A stretch of 64,000 bases of DNA from Providencia rustigianii DSM 4541 (GCF_000156395.1 NZ_GG703817.1:953395-1017394), one strand, 5' to 3'; counted from the first letter of the stretch, positions 28,284 to 41,116 are shown. Notes: generated by a model not told the origin, from the sequence alone. Translations and numbers: made by a program.

Positions 28284-31200
28284 TTATTGAGGCAAAGCCT
28301 GTGCTACTGGCACATCTTGACCAAAACCTTTTAAACCCACTACGTGAACATGCTCCGTATTACCTGTCACCTTACGTACCAGTTTATAGGTTGTTCCTTT
28401 CTCTGGACTGATATTTTCTGGTGCTGCAATAATTAATTGCATTTCCAATCGGTCACACAGTTCGAATAACGTCGCAATAGATTTTGCATCTAAACGCGCC
28501 GCTTCATCCAAGAACAGTAAACGACATGGCGTAATATCTTTCGCACGTAATCGGCGGGATTCTTCTTCCCAGCTTTGAACAACCATCACCAAGATGGACA
28601 TCCCCGTACCAATAGCTTCCCCCGTAGAGAGTGCGCCACTTTCTGCTTTCAGCCAACCATCTGAACCCCGGTTGACTTCAACATCTAACTCTAAGTAGTT
28701 ACGATAATCTAACAGCTCCTCACCAATGGTCTGTGGCAAACGTTGCCCCATATCCATTTGAGGATTCAAACGCTGATACAATTTCGCCATCGCTTCAGAG
28801 AAGGTTAAACGCTGACTGGTGAACAGGTCTTGGTGCATATCGCTTTCTTCCGATAGCACACTGAGCAGCAATGCATGGCTTTCGCGAATATTGACATTCA
28901 GACGAACCCCTTTCACCTGACCAAAGGATACCGCTTGCAGACCTTGGTTTAGCATCCGAATACGGTTTTGTTCTCGCTGAATTGTTTTACGAATAATGTT
29001 CGCAACACTCTTCGAGCTAATAGCCAGTTTTTGTTCACGGGCAGTTAGCTCTTCCGTCAAGCGTGCCAACTCGATTTCCATCTGTTCGATTGCATCAATT
29101 GGGTCATCAGTACGAATAATATCTTGGCGAATACGTTCACGCAGGTGCTGATATACCGCGATAAAGAACTGAATTTTACGCTCTGGATGTTTTGGATCTT
29201 CAGATAAACGCAGTACATCGCGTAAATGTTCATTATCAGCGACCGCTAAACGTAATGCTCCGAGCGCCTTATCCGACATAGAACGTAAGCTATCACCGTC
29301 CGTATACGCTAGCTCGCGACGATGTAAACGACGCTCAACACCGTTATCTTTCACTAATCGCATTACGGCACACCAACCCGCTTTAGCAGAAACAACTTGC
29401 TCGCGGATTAGGTAATAATCTTTTTCTAACTTACGTAGGCGTTTTTGTAAATTATCCATTTCAGCTTCACATAATGTCAGCTGTTTTTCTAATTGGTTAA
29501 TTCGGGTACGGTTCGCCATCACTGATTGATGCAGTTCATCACGACGAATACTTGCTCGCTCTTGTGCATCAGGATCAGCTTTGACGCCAATTTCCTGCAT
29601 TTCTGCTTCAAGCTCTTTAAGCATCTCTTGTTTTGTCTCAAATGAGCTACGCAGAGAAGCAAAAACTTGATGATATTGGGTACTTTGAGCTTGATGTTGA
29701 CGCAACTGTTCACGCGCACGTGTACGTTCAGCTTCGGCATGCTCTAAACGTTGACGCAGTTTTTCGTTGAGATCAGCATTTTCATTCACCATCCCCGTAG
29801 AGTCACTGTAACTATAGTGAGCTCGACGCTGAACGACTTCAACTAAAGCAAAGGCTTGCTGTTTGGCTTGCTGCTGAGTATGTTTTGCTAACTCGTAATC
29901 TTTACGTAGTTGGTCATGTTGCTCAGGGTCGCTCAATAACACAGTGACTATTGGCTCTAATTTTGCCAGATTATTACCGTATTTATTGAGGAAATGAGCC
30001 GCCTCTTCGGCTTCAGAAAGCTCTTCGCGGATCTCTTCGACTCTATCCGCCAGCGTTTCATCCATCAGTAAATTAACTTGAGGTAGTAAGCGATTGAGCG
30101 TCAATAAGCTCTCTTTACCTTGGGTAAATTGCTGACGTTGCTGTTGAGTTTGTTCTTCAAACTGAGTTAATGCACGCTCTAACTCAGTACGTCTTTGATT
30201 TAATGTGCGAATTTCTGCTTCAGGATCAGCTTCAAACGCAACAGAGATATGCTGACCAATAAAGCGGCTAAAGGCTTGGTGAGCACGCTGAATTTTTTGT
30301 ACATCAAACGATAATGTCGCATAACGTTCAGATAACTCATCACGTTCTGCACTTAATGATTCCAAATGACTTTCACGTGCTGCACGGCCAAATAATGGCA
30401 GCTCAGGGTAGCGAGAATAACGCCATTGACGCTCTGATGAACGAACGAGTACCGCATTTTCAAACTCTTGAGCATCAAAAACGCTGTCATCAAAGGATTG
30501 AGGATCCCCCTCGATAAAATACACGTCATCAGGGCAATCTTGTAAGCTTTCTAGTTGGCTACGTACCACGGAAAGATCTTGCACCACGATACCATGACGA
30601 GCTGGACCATACAGTGCCGAAAAATAGGCGGCATCTTCGATGGTAATATCATCATAGATTTCAGATAGCAGCATTCCATTAAAACGCTCAGCTAATGCCA
30701 GCATTCGGCTATCTTCCGCACCACTCGGCTGGCTTAAACGTTCAATTTGCTTTTCCAGTTCGCGGCGTTGTGCAGAAACTTCATCACGTTCAACGGTGAT
30801 CTCCCTTTCTTGCTCCAGAAGCTGCTGCATATACTCAGTCACTTCTGTGCTATTTTCAAAGGTTTCACCCGATTGTTCATTCAGTTGTGTGAGCGCTTCT
30901 TGCGCCATAATCCACGCTGGTGCTTTAGCGGATAACTGACTAATTCTTTGGCGAATTTGCTCTAATTCTTGACGCATTTCCATACGTCTTTCGCCACTTT
31001 CACTGACGCCAAGACTCAATTCTTCTTGTAATGCTTCTAACTCAGCCATCAGCCCGTCTAATTCATCCGGCTCATAACTTTGTCCATGACGCTTACAGAA
31101 TTCATTGAGTACTTTTTCAGCATTTTTTTGGCTATCTAAGCGCTGTTGTAGTTCAGAAAGCTGCATGCGTAATGGCTGAACACGCTCAGCTAAGTGCTGT

Positions 31201-32723
31201 TGTGAAGACCAATCACGCAGCAAAGTGCGTGCTTGCTGATAAGCCTCTGAACGGCTAACGTCACCTACCATGGTTTTCACCAACTGATAAGCTTGTTCAA
31301 ATTGACTATGAGCGGCATCAGCCACGCTCATTTTTTGTTCTAAGGCTAATAAACTTTCCGTCGCTTGCTGCTCTTTGGCTTCAAACGTTTCTAGCCATTC
31401 GTCTGCATTTTCAATTGTTAAATCAGGTAACTGACATAATTCTCGAGCACGATTTAGCGCATGTAGAGCTTGCTGATATTGAATCGCTCGGGTTTGTTGA
31501 ACGTCGAGGGCTTGCTGATAATCGGCTAACTGGTTTTTCAGTTCGTCCACTTCGATTTCAGCCGCTTGAGCTCGGGTATCTAATTCTTCTTGCTTCTCAG
31601 TGGCTTCAGCTACCACTTCACTTTGTTCTTCAAGACGATATGTGAGTTCTTCAATATCGGCTTGATAACGATCGATTTTTTCTTGTTGGCGTAATGCCGC
31701 CTGCACCAGATTTAAATGGTCGCTAGCTGCCTGATAATCTGCTTCGATCTCTGTCGATGCTTCAGTCTGTTCATTCAGCTCCCGTGCCATTTCAACGCTA
31801 CGCACTTGCTCAATACGCAACTGTTTTCGGCTGCTATACAGCTCACTACGGGCGGCCAATGCACTATCTAAATGAATACGACGCTCATTAGAGTGACGCA
31901 TATAGTCAGCAGAAACGTAGTCTGTGGCTTCATGAATCAAGTGCTTAAATAAATCACGATCTGATTGGGTAACGCGAATGGCTTCCAGCGTTAAACGGTT
32001 TTCACGTAATGCCGCTTCCATATCTTGGAAAGCCTTACGGACCCCGCTATTTTCAGGCAATAAATAGTCACGTAATGAACGAGTTATCGCACTCGAAATA
32101 CCACCGTACAGTGACGCTTCAATGAGACGATAATATTTACTACGATCTCCCGCAGAGCGTAGGCGTTTAGGCAATACACCCAGTTCAAATAATACAGAGT
32201 GATAATCGGTAATTGAGTGAAACTGTTTAAACAGGATTCCCTCTTGTTTTTCTAAGCGATCTTTTAAGTCATTCAGTGGGATGACTTTTGCCTGACGCCC
32301 TTCAAAGACTTCCGTTAAAATCTCAGTTGGAACAGTTGCTAACGGTACCCCTTGGATCATAAATGGCTTGATATCGACTTTTTTGTCACGCCCAGCAACT
32401 TGCTGTAAGCGAACTCCAACCATAACTCGCTGATGTTTAGAGTTTAGAACATCCAATACTGCATAACAGACACCCGGACGTAGTTTTCCGTGTAAGCCTT
32501 TATCTCGAGAACCTGATGTTGCCCCAGCCTCAGTGGTATTACGGAAGTGCAACAAGGTTAAGTCAGGGATCATCGCGGTGATAAATGCCGCCATGGTGGT
32601 AGATTTTCCCGCACCGTTCCCGCCTGATAGCGTGGTCACTAATTCATCAAGGTCAAAGGTTCGAGCAAAGAAACCGTTCCAATTCACTAGCGTCAATGAG
32701 CGAAATTTTCCGCGTTCAATCAT
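28284..32723 (-). CDS. mukB: Chromosome partition protein MukB
   Basis: SMC-like ATPase of the MukBEF condensin, which loops and segregates the chromosome. 1479 residues (E. coli 1486). The head half with Walker [10 protein letters not shown] is at about residues 34-42, long coiled coils (heptad-rich, Gln/Glu/Arg) flank a central hinge near 640-780, and the C-terminal head half carries the signature [14 protein letters not shown] and Walker [14 protein letters not shown]. It starts within the mukE stop (ATGA overlap), last gene of the cmoM-mukF-mukE-mukB operon. Confidence 0.97.
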   Translation of the reverse strand: MIERGKFRSLTLVNWNGFFARTFDLDELVTTLSGGNGAGKSTTMAAFITAMIPDLTLLHFRNTTEAGATSGSRDKGLHGKLRPGVCYAVLDVLNSKHQRVMVGVRLQQVAGRDKKVDIKPFMIQGVPLATVPTEILTEVFEGRQAKVIPLNDLKDRLEKQEGILFKQFHSITDYHSVLFELGVLPKRLRSAGDRSKYYRLIEASLYGGISSAITRSLRDYLLPENSGVRKAFQDMEAALRENRLTLEAIRVTQSDRDLFKHLIHEATDYVSADYMRHSNERRIHLDSALAARSELYSSRKQLRIEQVRSVEMARELNEQTEASTEIEADYQAASDHLNLVQAALRQQEKIDRYQADIEELTYRLEEQSEVVAEATEKQEELDTRAQAAEIEVDELKNQLADYQQALDVQQTRAIQYQQALHALNRARELCQLPDLTIENADEWLETFEAKEQQATESLLALEQKMSVADAAHSQFEQAYQLVKTMVGDVSRSEAYQQARTLLRDWSSQQHLAERVQPLRMQLSELQQRLDSQKNAEKVLNEFCKRHGQSYEPDELDGLMAELEALQEELSLGVSESGERRMEMRQELEQIRQRISQLSAKAPAWIMAQEALTQLNEQSGETFENSTEVTEYMQQLLEQEREITVERDEVSAQRRELEKQIERLSQPSGAEDSRMLALAERFNGMLLSEIYDDITIEDAAYFSALYGPARHGIVVQDLSVVRSQLESLQDCPDDVYFIEGDPQSFDDSVFDAQEFENAVLVRSSERQWRYSRYPELPLFGRAARESHLESLSAERDELSERYATLSFDVQKIQRAHQAFSRFIGQHISVAFEADPEAEIRTLNQRRTELERALTQFEEQTQQQRQQFTQGKESLLTLNRLLPQVNLLMDETLADRVEEIREELSEAEEAAHFLNKYGNNLAKLEPIVTVLLSDPEQHDQLRKDYELAKHTQQQAKQQAFALVEVVQRRAHYSYSDSTGMVNENADLNEKLRQRLEHAEAERTRAREQLRQHQAQSTQYHQVFASLRSSFETKQEMLKELEAEMQEIGVKADPDAQERASIRRDELHQSVMANRTRINQLEKQLTLCEAEMDNLQKRLRKLEKDYYLIREQVVSAKAGWCAVMRLVKDNGVERRLHRRELAYTDGDSLRSMSDKALGALRLAVADNEHLRDVLRLSEDPKHPERKIQFFIAVYQHLRERIRQDIIRTDDPIDAIEQMEIELARLTEELTAREQKLAISSKSVANIIRKTIQREQNRIRMLNQGLQAVSFGQVKGVRLNVNIRESHALLLSVLSEESDMHQDLFTSQRLTFSEAMAKLYQRLNPQMDMGQRLPQTIGEELLDYRNYLELDVEVNRGSDGWLKAESGALSTGEAIGTGMSILVMVVQSWEEESRRLRAKDITPCRLLFLDEAARLDAKSIATLFELCDRLEMQLIIAAPENISPEKGTTYKLVRKVTGNTEHVHVVGLKGFGQDVPVAQALPQ

Positions 32724-33448
32724 TCTTGTTCATCCTCATCACTTTCAGCCAGATCTTGACTCTCTTCGGTATCTTCATCATCGCTATCACGCAGAGATAA
32801 TTCTCCTTCAAGGGATACCGCTTCACCGTCACGGATCATGCGCAATTGCGCTTCCTGCGGACTGTCGCCACTGCGCACATCTGCACCAAAACGGAATACA
32901 GATTCATTAATAATAAATTTACCTGAATCATTTTGTAGGAAATAGACCATTCCCAAACGGCGTAACCGGTTTAAGGACGTTTTGAGTTTTTCCTGTAATT
33001 TTTGCTTATCAAGGTCAGAACCCGTAGAACGCTGATTCACAAATTTCAATAATTTGTTTTCATCCGCCAGTGATAAGAGCTCTTCGAAAAGCTCTTGTGA
33101 CGTAAAAATACCTTGGTTGGTTAAACGTTCAGGGCTGAGATAGAGGTAGCACAGAATTTTACCCACCATCATATCCAGTTCAGAAAGTACAGAACGTGGA
33201 ATCAGTGTGGTTGAGCGCGGACGTAAGTAGAAGAAACCTTCTGGAGCACGGATCAATTCAACATTATAACGTGAATAAAATTGCTCTAAGGCTTCCTGAA
33301 AATCCATTAAATATGCGTGATTATCAAGGTCATCAATACTAATGTGACGACCCGAACGCAATTGGCTATCTAGCTCGGGGAAAATAGGATTAGCTAGTGC
33401 TTGAGCCAGCTTAACTGGCATATATTGTTCAATATTTGTCGATGACAT
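32720..33448 (-). CDS. mukE: Chromosome partition protein MukE
   Basis: Winged-helix subunit that bridges MukF and MukB in the MukBEF complex. The ATG at 33448 ([20 protein letters not shown]) is the E. coli-type start and gives 242 residues; a longer in-frame start at 33475 lies deeper in muk[20 protein letters not shown] and [11 protein letters not shown] are conserved, and the C-terminus is acidic ([12 protein letters not shown]). It overlaps mukF by 20 bases and mukB by 4, so the three are translationally coupled. Confidence 0.95.
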   Translation of the reverse strand: MSSTNIEQYMPVKLAQALANPIFPELDSQLRSGRHISIDDLDNHAYLMDFQEALEQFYSRYNVELIRAPEGFFYLRPRSTTLIPRSVLSELDMMVGKILCYLYLSPERLTNQGIFTSQELFEELLSLADENKLLKFVNQRSTGSDLDKQKLQEKLKTSLNRLRRLGMVYFLQNDSGKFIINESVFRFGADVRSGDSPQEAQLRMIRDGEAVSLEGELSLRDSDDEDTEESQDLAESDEDEQE

Positions 33449-34754
33449 GTGCCTGTACCTTGGCTCCGTGCTCATTAATAGCTCGCCATTCTGCCGGTAA
33501 TCCCGCCAGATCAGCCTCTGCGATACCTAATTTTACAGCTTGATCGATAATAATACGCGCAACATCGAAGTGACGTTTATACGGGTATTGCTTCAAGTAA
33601 CTCTGTAATACGTTGCCAATGTCCAACGGTTTTTTGTCGGTTTTATAGAACGCGAGTTGCGCTTCAATTAACGCCGCCAGTTGGTCATTGAGTTCGCTAA
33701 ACTCTTCAAACTCCAGATCAGGTGGAAGTTCCCCCATCACCTCTTCATCATGCAGAGACAACTCTTCATCACGCATATCAAATAACCGATCCGCATTGGT
33801 ATAGGTGAGCGCCCAAGGGCTATCGAGATATTGCTGCACTGACTGACGTAAGCGTTGAGAAAATATACGGTTTTTATCCATATCAATTGCGGTACGGATA
33901 AATTTATGTACGTGGCGGTCATAACCAATCCATAAATCTATAGATTGCTGTCCCCAGCTCACGATACGGTCTAATTTATTTTGTAAATCAAAGATTAATC
34001 TATCAACCATTTCAGAGAATTGTGGCGCATTCATATTCGCCTCTTGGATACGCAGCAAGTTAGCTTGTAGCTTGTCTCCTGCTGCTTCCAAGGTATCTTG
34101 TAGCTCTCTTAACGTACCAGATGTTTCTGACAATAACTGTTCACAGTTCGCAATAGCTGCCTGCCAATCCTGATTCAATAGGGATGCAATATCTTCTTTG
34201 ACGCTGTTTTGCTGCTCATCCATGATGCGCTGTGAAAGGTCAATACTGTCAAAAATTTCAGCCACTGAATATTTCAATGGTGCGAAAACATGGCGATGCC
34301 AATAGAATTCATCGCCACCTTCTTCTGCTGATTCTGCTGCTCGTTGTAGCTCTCCCGCCACAATTGATAGCTGCATAGACAGTCTTAAGGTTGAAAATTC
34401 ACGCTGACGAATATAATAATCGCTGATCCCGATACCAAGGGGAGTTAGTCGATAAATCGCATTGCCTTCAACAATGTCGCTGGCAAAACGGTTGAATATT
34501 TTCTGGCGAACCATGTCATTGATGGCGTTATTCGCTCTGACAGCCAGTGATTCTGTGGTCTGCTCGAAACCTTTACAGACTTCACGAAATGCATCCACCA
34601 GCTCCCCTTCACTCATTTCACCATTGACCCGCTCACTGTTAAGAACAGCAACCGCTAGCAAAAAAGCTAAGCGTTCTGCAGGTAGGGAAATCGCAAAATC
34701 ATTTTTTCGTGCCCAAGACACGAGTTCAGGGACGGTCTGGGAAAAATCACTCAT
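33429..34754 (-). CDS. mukF: Chromosome partition protein MukF
   Basis: Kleisin subunit of MukBEF. 441 residues (E. coli 440): N-terminal winged-helix dimerisation domain, a middle helical region with the [24 protein letters not shown] coiled coil separated into shorter conserved pieces, and a C-terminal winged helix that contacts the MukB cap. Its start overlaps the cmoM stop by 4 bases (ATGA), and it overlaps mukE at its end. Confidence 0.96.
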   Translation of the reverse strand: MSDFSQTVPELVSWARKNDFAISLPAERLAFLLAVAVLNSERVNGEMSEGELVDAFREVCKGFEQTTESLAVRANNAINDMVRQKIFNRFASDIVEGNAIYRLTPLGIGISDYYIRQREFSTLRLSMQLSIVAGELQRAAESAEEGGDEFYWHRHVFAPLKYSVAEIFDSIDLSQRIMDEQQNSVKEDIASLLNQDWQAAIANCEQLLSETSGTLRELQDTLEAAGDKLQANLLRIQEANMNAPQFSEMVDRLIFDLQNKLDRIVSWGQQSIDLWIGYDRHVHKFIRTAIDMDKNRIFSQRLRQSVQQYLDSPWALTYTNADRLFDMRDEELSLHDEEVMGELPPDLEFEEFSELNDQLAALIEAQLAFYKTDKKPLDIGNVLQSYLKQYPYKRHFDVARIIIDQAVKLGIAEADLAGLPAEWRAINEHGAKVQAHVIDKY

Positions 34755-35539
34755 AAATCGTCCTTTTGTGTTTGTTTGCGTGCCATGACATGAATATATC
34801 GTCCCATGCTGATATAGGGTTCTTCACGACAATATTGTTGTTCTAGCGCTAATAACGCTGGAAAATCTTTTTGTTGTAATTGTCTACTTTGCAAATAGTC
34901 ATGAAACACTCGAACACCACTTTTGCCTAAAATGTCCATACCACAGCCGATTAGCCACTCATCAACCTGCACAGGGAAAAGTGGGTTTTGTGGCGACAAC
35001 GAGCGTTTGCGGCGACGTTGAATATGGGGAGTTGCAAGATGGAAATTACCTAAAATTGCATTGCGCATCACCAAGCCATTTGCATTATAGAACATGACAG
35101 AAAATATGCCCTCTGGTCTGATTATATCTGCCAGTTGCTCTAATGCATATTTTTGATCGCTAATCCATTCAAGAACCGCGTGAAAAAGTACAAAATCGAC
35201 GGGTTTATCGAGATGTTGAGCAATATCTTGTACGGCACAATGAATGAAGCTGATATTCTCGCTAATTCCTTGCTCATCAGCAAGTACCGATGCCCGTTCC
35301 AGCATTTCTTCGGATAAATCGCAAAGAATAACTTGATGACCCATTGCAGCAAGTTTTCGAGAAAAATGCCCTTCACCACCACCCGCATCTAATATACGTA
35401 AGCGTTGCCCTTGAAAATGAGTTTCAAGTAACTGGCTAATATCTTGCCAAACCACCGCTTCACGGATTTTCCCTTTTGTCGTTCCATAAATATTTTTTGC
35501 AAATTTATCGACAATATCATCAAAGTTGCGGTCTGCCAT
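34751..35539 (-). CDS. cmoM: tRNA 5-carboxymethoxyuridine methyltransferase CmoM (SmtA)
   Basis: SAM-dependent methyltransferase that makes the methyl ester of 5-carboxymethoxyuridine at wobble position 34. 262 residues. The SAM-binding motif [11 protein letters not shown] is at about residues 49-59, and the family motifs MFYNANGL and VRVFHDYL are present. First gene of the cmoM-mukFEB operon as in E. coli; divergent from elyC with 292 bp between them that must hold both promoters. Confidence 0.95.
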   Translation of the reverse strand: MADRNFDDIVDKFAKNIYGTTKGKIREAVVWQDISQLLETHFQGQRLRILDAGGGEGHFSRKLAAMGHQVILCDLSEEMLERASVLADEQGISENISFIHCAVQDIAQHLDKPVDFVLFHAVLEWISDQKYALEQLADIIRPEGIFSVMFYNANGLVMRNAILGNFHLATPHIQRRRKRSLSPQNPLFPVQVDEWLIGCGMDILGKSGVRVFHDYLQSRQLQQKDFPALLALEQQYCREEPYISMGRYIHVMARKQTQKDDL

Positions 35540-35831
35540 GGGCTATCCAATTACCTATAATTTGTTATCTACATCTCATCAGCCGATTAATCATCCTACA
35601 TTATCAAAAATCAATTCCTTCTCATCATGATGACGATGAAAATAGTTCAAACTGGGAATTGGTCCACAAAATGAATAATGTTTATTCCGAAGAAAATCAG
35701 ATGATCAAGGCGGCGATTATAACAGATAATCGCCCTGTTTTTGCATAGTACTTTATTTTGCATAGCATTTTATTACTGATGCGACTACATTTTACCAAAC
35801 GACTTTCAATACCTTTGATACGGGTACTTTT

Positions 35832-36638
35832 ATGCTATTTCTACTCAAAAAATATATTGGCTCCCTCTTGATGCCATTGCCGTTACTTTTAATCATCGGG
35901 ATAATTGGGTTAATTTTACTGTGGCTTACCCGTTGGCAAAAAAGTGGCAAAACCTTGGTCACCGCCAGCTTATTGATGATTGCGTTACTCGGCTTGCAAC
36001 CTATTTCTGACCGATTACTTGCCCCCGTTGAAAGTCAGTATAATAAACGTTATGAGCTAATCACCGATAACCCACCCTCTGATGTTAAATACATTGTCGT
36101 TCTCGGGGGCGGTTTTACTTATAATCCTGATTGGAGCCCAAGCTCTAACTTACTCAGTAATAGCCTGCCACGCGTGACTGAAGGTGTTCGTTTATATTTA
36201 CAGCATCCAGGAAGTAAGTTGATCTTTACTGGTGGGAAAGCCAGTAGCTCAAAAAGTAGTGCAGAAGTCGCCGCGATGGTTGCACAATCATTGGGGGTCC
36301 CAGCACAAGATACCCTTCCATTGACCGAGCCAAAAGATACCCAAGAAGAAGCTTTTGAGGTGGAAAAAATTATTGGTAAACAGCCATTCTTATTGGTAAC
36401 GTCAGCAAACCACTTGCCTAGGGCATTAAAAATGTTTACTAGCCGAGGAATGCAACCCTACCCAGCTCCCGCCAACCAATTGGTCATCACTAGTGAGATC
36501 AATCCTTGGGAACGCTATATTCCTTCTTCTTTCTATTTTAGTCACAGTGAACGCGCATGGTACGAACTACTCGGTTCAATTTGGTGGCATATCAAACCCG
36601 ACAATATTCAACCTCTTGATGAAGATACCGCTGAATAA
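35832..36638 (+). CDS. elyC: Envelope biogenesis factor ElyC (YcbC, DUF218)
   Basis: Inner-membrane protein of the DUF218 family, needed for peptidoglycan synthesis at low temperature in E. coli. 268 residues. Two N-terminal membrane segments (residues about 12-32 and 40-55) are followed by a periplasmic DUF218 domain with VVLGGGFTYNP, LIFTGGKAS, TSANHLPRA and NPWERYIPS. No strong RBS is seen before the ATG. A strong terminator lies between it and kdsB. Confidence 0.92.
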   Translation: MLFLLKKYIGSLLMPLPLLLIIGIIGLILLWLTRWQKSGKTLVTASLLMIALLGLQPISDRLLAPVESQYNKRYELITDNPPSDVKYIVVLGGGFTYNPDWSPSSNLLSNSLPRVTEGVRLYLQHPGSKLIFTGGKASSSKSSAEVAAMVAQSLGVPAQDTLPLTEPKDTQEEAFEVEKIIGKQPFLLVTSANHLPRALKMFTSRGMQPYPAPANQLVITSEINPWERYIPSSFYFSHSERAWYELLGSIWWHIKPDNIQPLDEDTAE

Positions 36639-36646
36639 AAAGCAAA

Positions 36647-36680
36647 AAAGGTGTAGCTCATTGAGTTACACCTTTATTTT
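36647..36680. terminator. elyC-kdsB bidirectional terminator
   Basis: Long stem AAGGTGTAGCTC / GAGTTACACCTT (one G-U pair) with a 3-base loop, T-rich on the plus strand (TTTATTTT) and A-run upstream for the minus strand. It sits between convergent elyC and kdsB. Confidence 0.85.
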
Positions 36681-36700
36681 AATTTTACTGAAGCAGAATA

Positions 36701-37447
36701 TTATGCCTGAAATTGCTGTCTGACTATTTCTAAGTCCTCAGGGGTATCAACTCCCGCACCTGGTGCTTTTTCAGCAACTGCAACATGGATTTTCTCCCCA
36801 TACCACAGTACTCGCAACTGTTCTAACATCTCTATTTTTTCTAATGGGCTAGCTTCCCACCCAATATAGCGACGAATAAAACCTGCACGATATGCATAAA
36901 TACCAATATGACGTAAGAAAGTATCGCCAATGGTCTCTTTACTCACGGCAAATTGGTCTCTATTCCAAGGAATAGTTGCGCGAGAAAAATACAGGGCATA
37001 GCCGTCTTTATCCATCACAACTTTCACCGCATTCGGGTTAAAAGCTTCTTTGGCGTCATGAATTGGTACCGCAAGTGTACCCATATTGGCTTTGCTACCC
37101 TGAAGATTTTGTGCAACTTGGCGAATTATTTCTGGCGGAATCAATGGCTCATCACCTTGGACGTTAACAATAATTTCATCGTCAGCAAAACCATAGGTAT
37201 CGATAACTTCCGCTAGTCGCTCAGTTCCAGATTGGTGATCGGGATTCGTCATACAAGCTTCACCACCCGCTTTAATGACAGCTTTAGCAACATCAGGATG
37301 GTCTGTCGCAATGATCACTCGACTTGCTCCTGATTTAATCGCTTGCTCCATCACTCGCACAACCATCGGTTTACCATGAATATCCGCTAGAGGTTTACCG
37401 GGTAGGCGTGTTGAAGAGTAACGAGCAGGAATTATGACGGTAAACAT
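36701..37447 (-). CDS. kdsB: 3-deoxy-manno-octulosonate cytidylyltransferase
   Basis: Activates Kdo to CMP-Kdo for lipopolysaccharide inner-core synthesis, in the cytosol. 248 residues, same as E. coli KdsB. The nucleotide-binding [18 protein letters not shown] is at the N-terminus, [13 protein letters not shown] in the middle, and [15 protein letters not shown] follows. It lies 4 bp after ycaR, so the two are coupled. Confidence 0.97.
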   Translation of the reverse strand: MFTVIIPARYSSTRLPGKPLADIHGKPMVVRVMEQAIKSGASRVIIATDHPDVAKAVIKAGGEACMTNPDHQSGTERLAEVIDTYGFADDEIIVNVQGDEPLIPPEIIRQVAQNLQGSKANMGTLAVPIHDAKEAFNPNAVKVVMDKDGYALYFSRATIPWNRDQFAVSKETIGDTFLRHIGIYAYRAGFIRRYIGWEASPLEKIEMLEQLRVLWYGEKIHVAVAEKAPGAGVDTPEDLEIVRQQFQA

Positions 37448-37451
37448 GTTA

Positions 37452-37631
37452 TTACTGTCCTTCGTCTAGAGCGATTTTACGAGCTTCATTCTCTAATAAG
37501 ACAGGGATCCCATCGCGAATTGGGTAGGCGAGATGATCAAATTTGCAGATTAGTTCGAGATTTTCTTTGTTGTAACTTAGCTTGCCATGGCATGCAGGAC
37601 AGGCAACGATTTCAAGTAAACGGTGATCCAT
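37452..37631 (-). CDS. ycaR: Trm112-family small protein YcaR
   Basis: 59-residue member of the Trm112p-like (UPF0434) family; function unknown in enterobacteria. [20 protein letters not shown] carries a CxxC typical of the zinc-binding relatives, though the second CxxC is not kept. The start is the ATG at 37629-37631, preceded by GGGAGA; a TTG further upstream overlaps that RBS. It is the first gene of a ycaR-kdsB pair, as in E. coli. Confidence 0.92.
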   Translation of the reverse strand: MDHRLLEIVACPACHGKLSYNKENLELICKFDHLAYPIRDGIPVLLENEARKIALDEGQ

Positions 37632-37776
37632 GCTTTCTCCCAAATGGATTTAAACTCACTTGGCGTCAGGATATCACATGCAGATATCACCGTTAACTCT
37701 AATCTTGCACTATTAAGATCTCCTGCGGAAGATGAGAGAATAAGGTGCAGGAGAAATAGTTCTGTTAATTATTTAA

Positions 37777-37992
37777 TTAGAAAGTAATAACGTCTCTTGC
37801 CGTTATACCATCTGAATTACGAGTAACAGAGAACTCGACGTTTTGGCCTTCGGATAGTGATTTGATTTTTTTGTTCGCAAGTGATTTAGTTGTCACGAAA
37901 ATATCATCGCCACCATTGCACGGTGAAATAAAACCGTAACCTTCTTTTGCGTCAAACCATTTAACTCGACCCATATGTAATTGAAAATTCAT
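37777..37992 (-). CDS. Divergent cold-shock-domain protein
   Basis: 71-residue single cold-shock domain, probably an RNA/ssDNA binder. MGRVKWFDAKEGYGFISP keeps the RNP1 motif, and DDIFVTTKSL stands where RNP2 normally reads VFVH, so the usual His is lost. Close to none of the main CspA/C/E paralogues in E. coli. AGGAG lies 8 bases before the first ATG; a second in-frame ATG at residue 7 is an alternative. Downstream an 8-bp inverted repeat (TCTCCTGC 37719-37726, GCAGGAGA 37747-37754) may end transcription. Confidence 0.88.
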   Translation of the reverse strand: MNFQLHMGRVKWFDAKEGYGFISPCNGGDDIFVTTKSLANKKIKSLSEGQNVEFSVTRNSDGITARDVITF

Positions 37993-38400
37993 GTTGAAAC
38001 TCCTTCTCGTTCCGAGAACAATATTTTTATATTTGTATCATTACTCTCTACTTGTTACCCCATTTAATATTGCCGATCTATTAACACAATTAAGAGTAAT
38101 TAACTTAACCAATCTATGCATGAAATAATTATGCATATTATATAACGACCCAAGTATGGATTTTAGACACCACACAACAACCGTAAACTTAACAGTCTAT
38201 TTTGACATTATGATGACAATACAATAGTAGTATAAGTAGGTATTGCGAGGATAAGTGACTAACTCAAGAACGGGTCGTAAAAGTACAGTTAGTAATAATC
38301 CATTTATTAATGTATTGCAACTTGATACATAATAAGTGGATCAGCATCACATTGCGGGTATTATTATCTGAAATAAATCTGGAAAGCAAGCGTTTTTATT
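37993..38400 (-). other. Long upstream region of the cold-shock-like gene
   Basis: 408 bp without a gene between lpxK and the cold-shock-like gene. Long structured 5' leaders are typical of cspA-type mRNAs. A TATAAT on the minus strand (near 38140) and the inverted repeat TATGCAT / ATGCATA (38115-38121, 38131-38137) are seen, but I did not find the canonical cold box. On the plus strand TTGACA (near 38203) has no convincing partner or gene. Confidence 0.35.
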
Positions 38401-39375
38401 TCAGATAAGTGATTTTATTTCACTTAATATTCTTTTTTCGCCAAATTGTTCCAATTTTGCATCCACTGGAAGATACCACCAATTACTTTGGGCAAAAGAT
38501 TGGCATTTCACTGCATCCTTTTCCGTCATAAGTAAATTATGGGAGTCGTCAGCTAAACTTATCAATTGCTGTTGACTATAAGGTTGATGGTCAGAAAAAG
38601 CATAGGTACGAACTAAAGAAATACCTTTGTCAGCCAAAGAGGTAAAAAAACGAGGTGGATGTCCAATACCAGCCATGGCGATAACTGAATGCAACTCCTG
38701 AACCGAACGCTTCTCTCCAGTGAGTAAATTGACCGCGACATTTCCGTGAAGAGACATTAAGATTTCATTTTCTTGTGGAACCCCACCATTGACGATTAAA
38801 GCATCAACAGTTTCTAATCGACCCGCTCTTTCACGCATCGGACCCGCGGGTAGCCACCATCCATTTCCAAAGCGACGTTGCCCATCAATAACCACAATTT
38901 CATAATCACGCTGCAAGGCGTAATGTTGAAGACCATCATCAGTGATGATGATATCTAACTGAAAATTACTGATTAGTGCTTTGATAGCATCACTACGCTT
39001 AGGTGCAACGGCGACAGGAACTTTCGTGCGATGATAAATCAATACGGGCTCATCACCTGCAGCTTCAGTTGTTGTATCATGCTTAAGGATCAGAGGATAA
39101 TTTTCTGATTTTCCGCCATACCCGCGAGATACTACACCAACGCGAATACCCTGCTGAGTTAATGACTCTACAAGCCAAATCACCACAGGGGTTTTACCAT
39201 TTCCCCCTGCAGTTAAGTTGCCTACCACAACGACTGGGATAGGCGCTTTCCATGAACGAAATAATCCAGTTTTATAGCCAACATGCCTTATTTTCGTGAT
39301 CAATCCATATAGGAAAGATAACGGCAGAAGCAAGATATATAGCCATGATTTACCGGACCAAATTCGTTCAATCAT
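38401..39375 (-). CDS. lpxK: Tetraacyldisaccharide 4'-kinase LpxK
   Basis: Inner-membrane-associated kinase that phosphorylates the lipid A disaccharide precursor. The ATG at 39375 ([11 protein letters not shown]) matches the E. coli start and gives 324 residues; it overlaps the msbA stop by 8 bases. An N-terminal membrane anchor is at residues about 12-30, the P-loop is [13 protein letters not shown], and further family motifs are VVSRGYGG and ITDDGLQHY. Operon with msbA as in E. coli, linking lipid A synthesis to its export. Confidence 0.96.
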   Translation of the reverse strand: MIERIWSGKSWLYILLLPLSFLYGLITKIRHVGYKTGLFRSWKAPIPVVVVGNLTAGGNGKTPVVIWLVESLTQQGIRVGVVSRGYGGKSENYPLILKHDTTTEAAGDEPVLIYHRTKVPVAVAPKRSDAIKALISNFQLDIIITDDGLQHYALQRDYEIVVIDGQRRFGNGWWLPAGPMRERAGRLETVDALIVNGGVPQENEILMSLHGNVAVNLLTGEKRSVQELHSVIAMAGIGHPPRFFTSLADKGISLVRTYAFSDHQPYSQQQLISLADDSHNLLMTEKDAVKCQSFAQSNWWYLPVDAKLEQFGEKRILSEIKSLI

Positions 39376-41116
39376 TCTTAAATTGGATCCTATGTAACTG
39401 AGCGTAAGCACCATTTTCCGCTAATAGCATTGCATGGGTGCCTCGTTCAATAATATGACCATCTTGAACTACAAGAATTTCATCCGCATTCTCAATCGTT
39501 GATAAACGGTGAGCAATGACCAGTGAGGTTCTATTTTTCTGCAATTCATTCAATGCAGCTTGAATAGCACGTTCAGATTCGGTATCCAATGCTGAGGTTG
39601 CTTCATCCAAAATTAGAATTGGAGCATCACGTAATAATGCGCGAGCAATCGCAATACGCTGGCGCTGACCACCAGATAGCATCACACCGTTTTCACCAAT
39701 AACCGTATCTAGCCCATTGTCTAATTTGCTAATAAAGTCCATGGCATACGCCATTTCAGCCGCTTTTTCAATTTCTTCTCGGCTATAGCGTCCACCCGTT
39801 GCATAAGCAATATTATTTGCGATGGTGTCATTAAATAAGTAAACGTGCTGTGAAACGAGAGCGACTTGGCTACGCAGAGATTCTAACGTGTAATCGCGAA
39901 TATCATGACCATCAATACGGATACTGCCTTTATCGATATCATAGAAACGCGTAATTAGATTCGCAATTGTTGATTTACCTGAGCCAGAGCGCCCTACTAA
40001 AGCGACTGATTTTCCTGCCGGTAAAGTGAATGACACATTTTCTAATGCAGGGTGTTCCTTAGTTGCATAAGTGAAGGTCACAGAATCAAATTCAATATCG
40101 CCTTTAACATCACTCAGTACTTTAGTGCCCTCATCTTTCTCTTTTTCGGTATCTAAAATAGCAAACAAGGTTTGGCAAGCGGCCATGCCACGCTGGAATT
40201 GAGCATTCACGTTAGTCAGTGACTTTAATGGACGCATCAAAGCAAACATAGAAGAGAAAACCACACCGATAGTACCCGGAGTCAACGTATCCATAATTTC
40301 AGGAAAACTTGCGGCATATAACACAAAAGCTAAAGCCAATGAGGCAATCATTTGAACAATAGGATCAGAGATAGCAGATGCGCTGACCATTTTCATATTT
40401 TGGCGACGCATATGATTACTGACTTTATCAAAGCGTTCAGTTTCTACTTTCTGGCCACCAAAAATTAAGACTTCTTTGTGGCCTTTTAGCATCTGCTCTG
40501 CACTCGTCGTTACCTGTCCCATGCCTGTTTGCATGTTTTTACTGATTCGACGAAAACGCTTAGATACTATTCTGATCGCAATTGATACCACTGGAGCAAT
40601 CACAATTAAAATAAGCGACAGTTGCCAGCTATAGTAAAACATCAAACTAAATAAACCGATGATATAGGCACCTTCACGGATAATTGTGATCAACGCACCC
40701 GATGCAGAAGAAGCAACTTGTTCTGAGTCATAGGTAATACGAGACAATAGAGTCCCTGTAGACTGCTGGTCAAAATAACTCACCGGCATTCCCATCATAT
40801 GACCAAACAATTTACGGCGCATGCTCATAACCACTTTCCCGGAAACCCAAGAAACACAATAGGTTGAGACAAAGCTTGAAGCACCACGGACCACCATCAA
40901 GCCTAAGATTGCAATTGGTAGCCATTTTAACGTGTCATTATCTGCTTTACCAAAGCCTTCATCTAATAATGGTTTCAATAAGGAAATCATAAACGCATCA
41001 CCAGCAGCGTTAATGATAAGAGCGATTGCAGCGACAATTAATCCCGCTTTAAAAGGGGCTATGGTTGGCCATAAGCGGCTAAATGTTTGTTTTGTAGAAA
41101 GGTCTTTATCATTCAT
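39368..41116 (-). CDS. msbA: Lipid A/phospholipid flippase MsbA
   Basis: Homodimeric ABC exporter that flips core-lipid A across the inner membrane. 582 residues, as in E. coli. Six membrane helices in the N-terminal 330 residues; the nucleotide-binding domain has Walker [11 protein letters not shown], signature [15 protein letters not shown], Walker [12 protein letters not shown] and the H-loop IAHRLS. It lies between comEC and lpxK; both junctions are short (38 bp and an 8-base overlap). Confidence 0.97.
   Translation of the reverse strand: MNDKDLSTKQTFSRLWPTIAPFKAGLIVAAIALIINAAGDAFMISLLKPLLDEGFGKADNDTLKWLPIAILGLMVVRGASSFVSTYCVSWVSGKVVMSMRRKLFGHMMGMPVSYFDQQSTGTLLSRITYDSEQVASSASGALITIIREGAYIIGLFSLMFYYSWQLSLILIVIAPVVSIAIRIVSKRFRRISKNMQTGMGQVTTSAEQMLKGHKEVLIFGGQKVETERFDKVSNHMRRQNMKMVSASAISDPIVQMIASLALAFVLYAASFPEIMDTLTPGTIGVVFSSMFALMRPLKSLTNVNAQFQRGMAACQTLFAILDTEKEKDEGTKVLSDVKGDIEFDSVTFTYATKEHPALENVSFTLPAGKSVALVGRSGSGKSTIANLITRFYDIDKGSIRIDGHDIRDYTLESLRSQVALVSQHVYLFNDTIANNIAYATGGRYSREEIEKAAEMAYAMDFISKLDNGLDTVIGENGVMLSGGQRQRIAIARALLRDAPILILDEATSALDTESERAIQAALNELQKNRTSLVIAHRLSTIENADEILVVQDGHIIERGTHAMLLAENGAYAQLHRIQFKND

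Noticed and set aside
38200-38260. TTGACA near 38203 on the plus strand as promoter of a small RNA
   Set aside because: No good -10 at 16-18 bp, no following hairpin with T-run.
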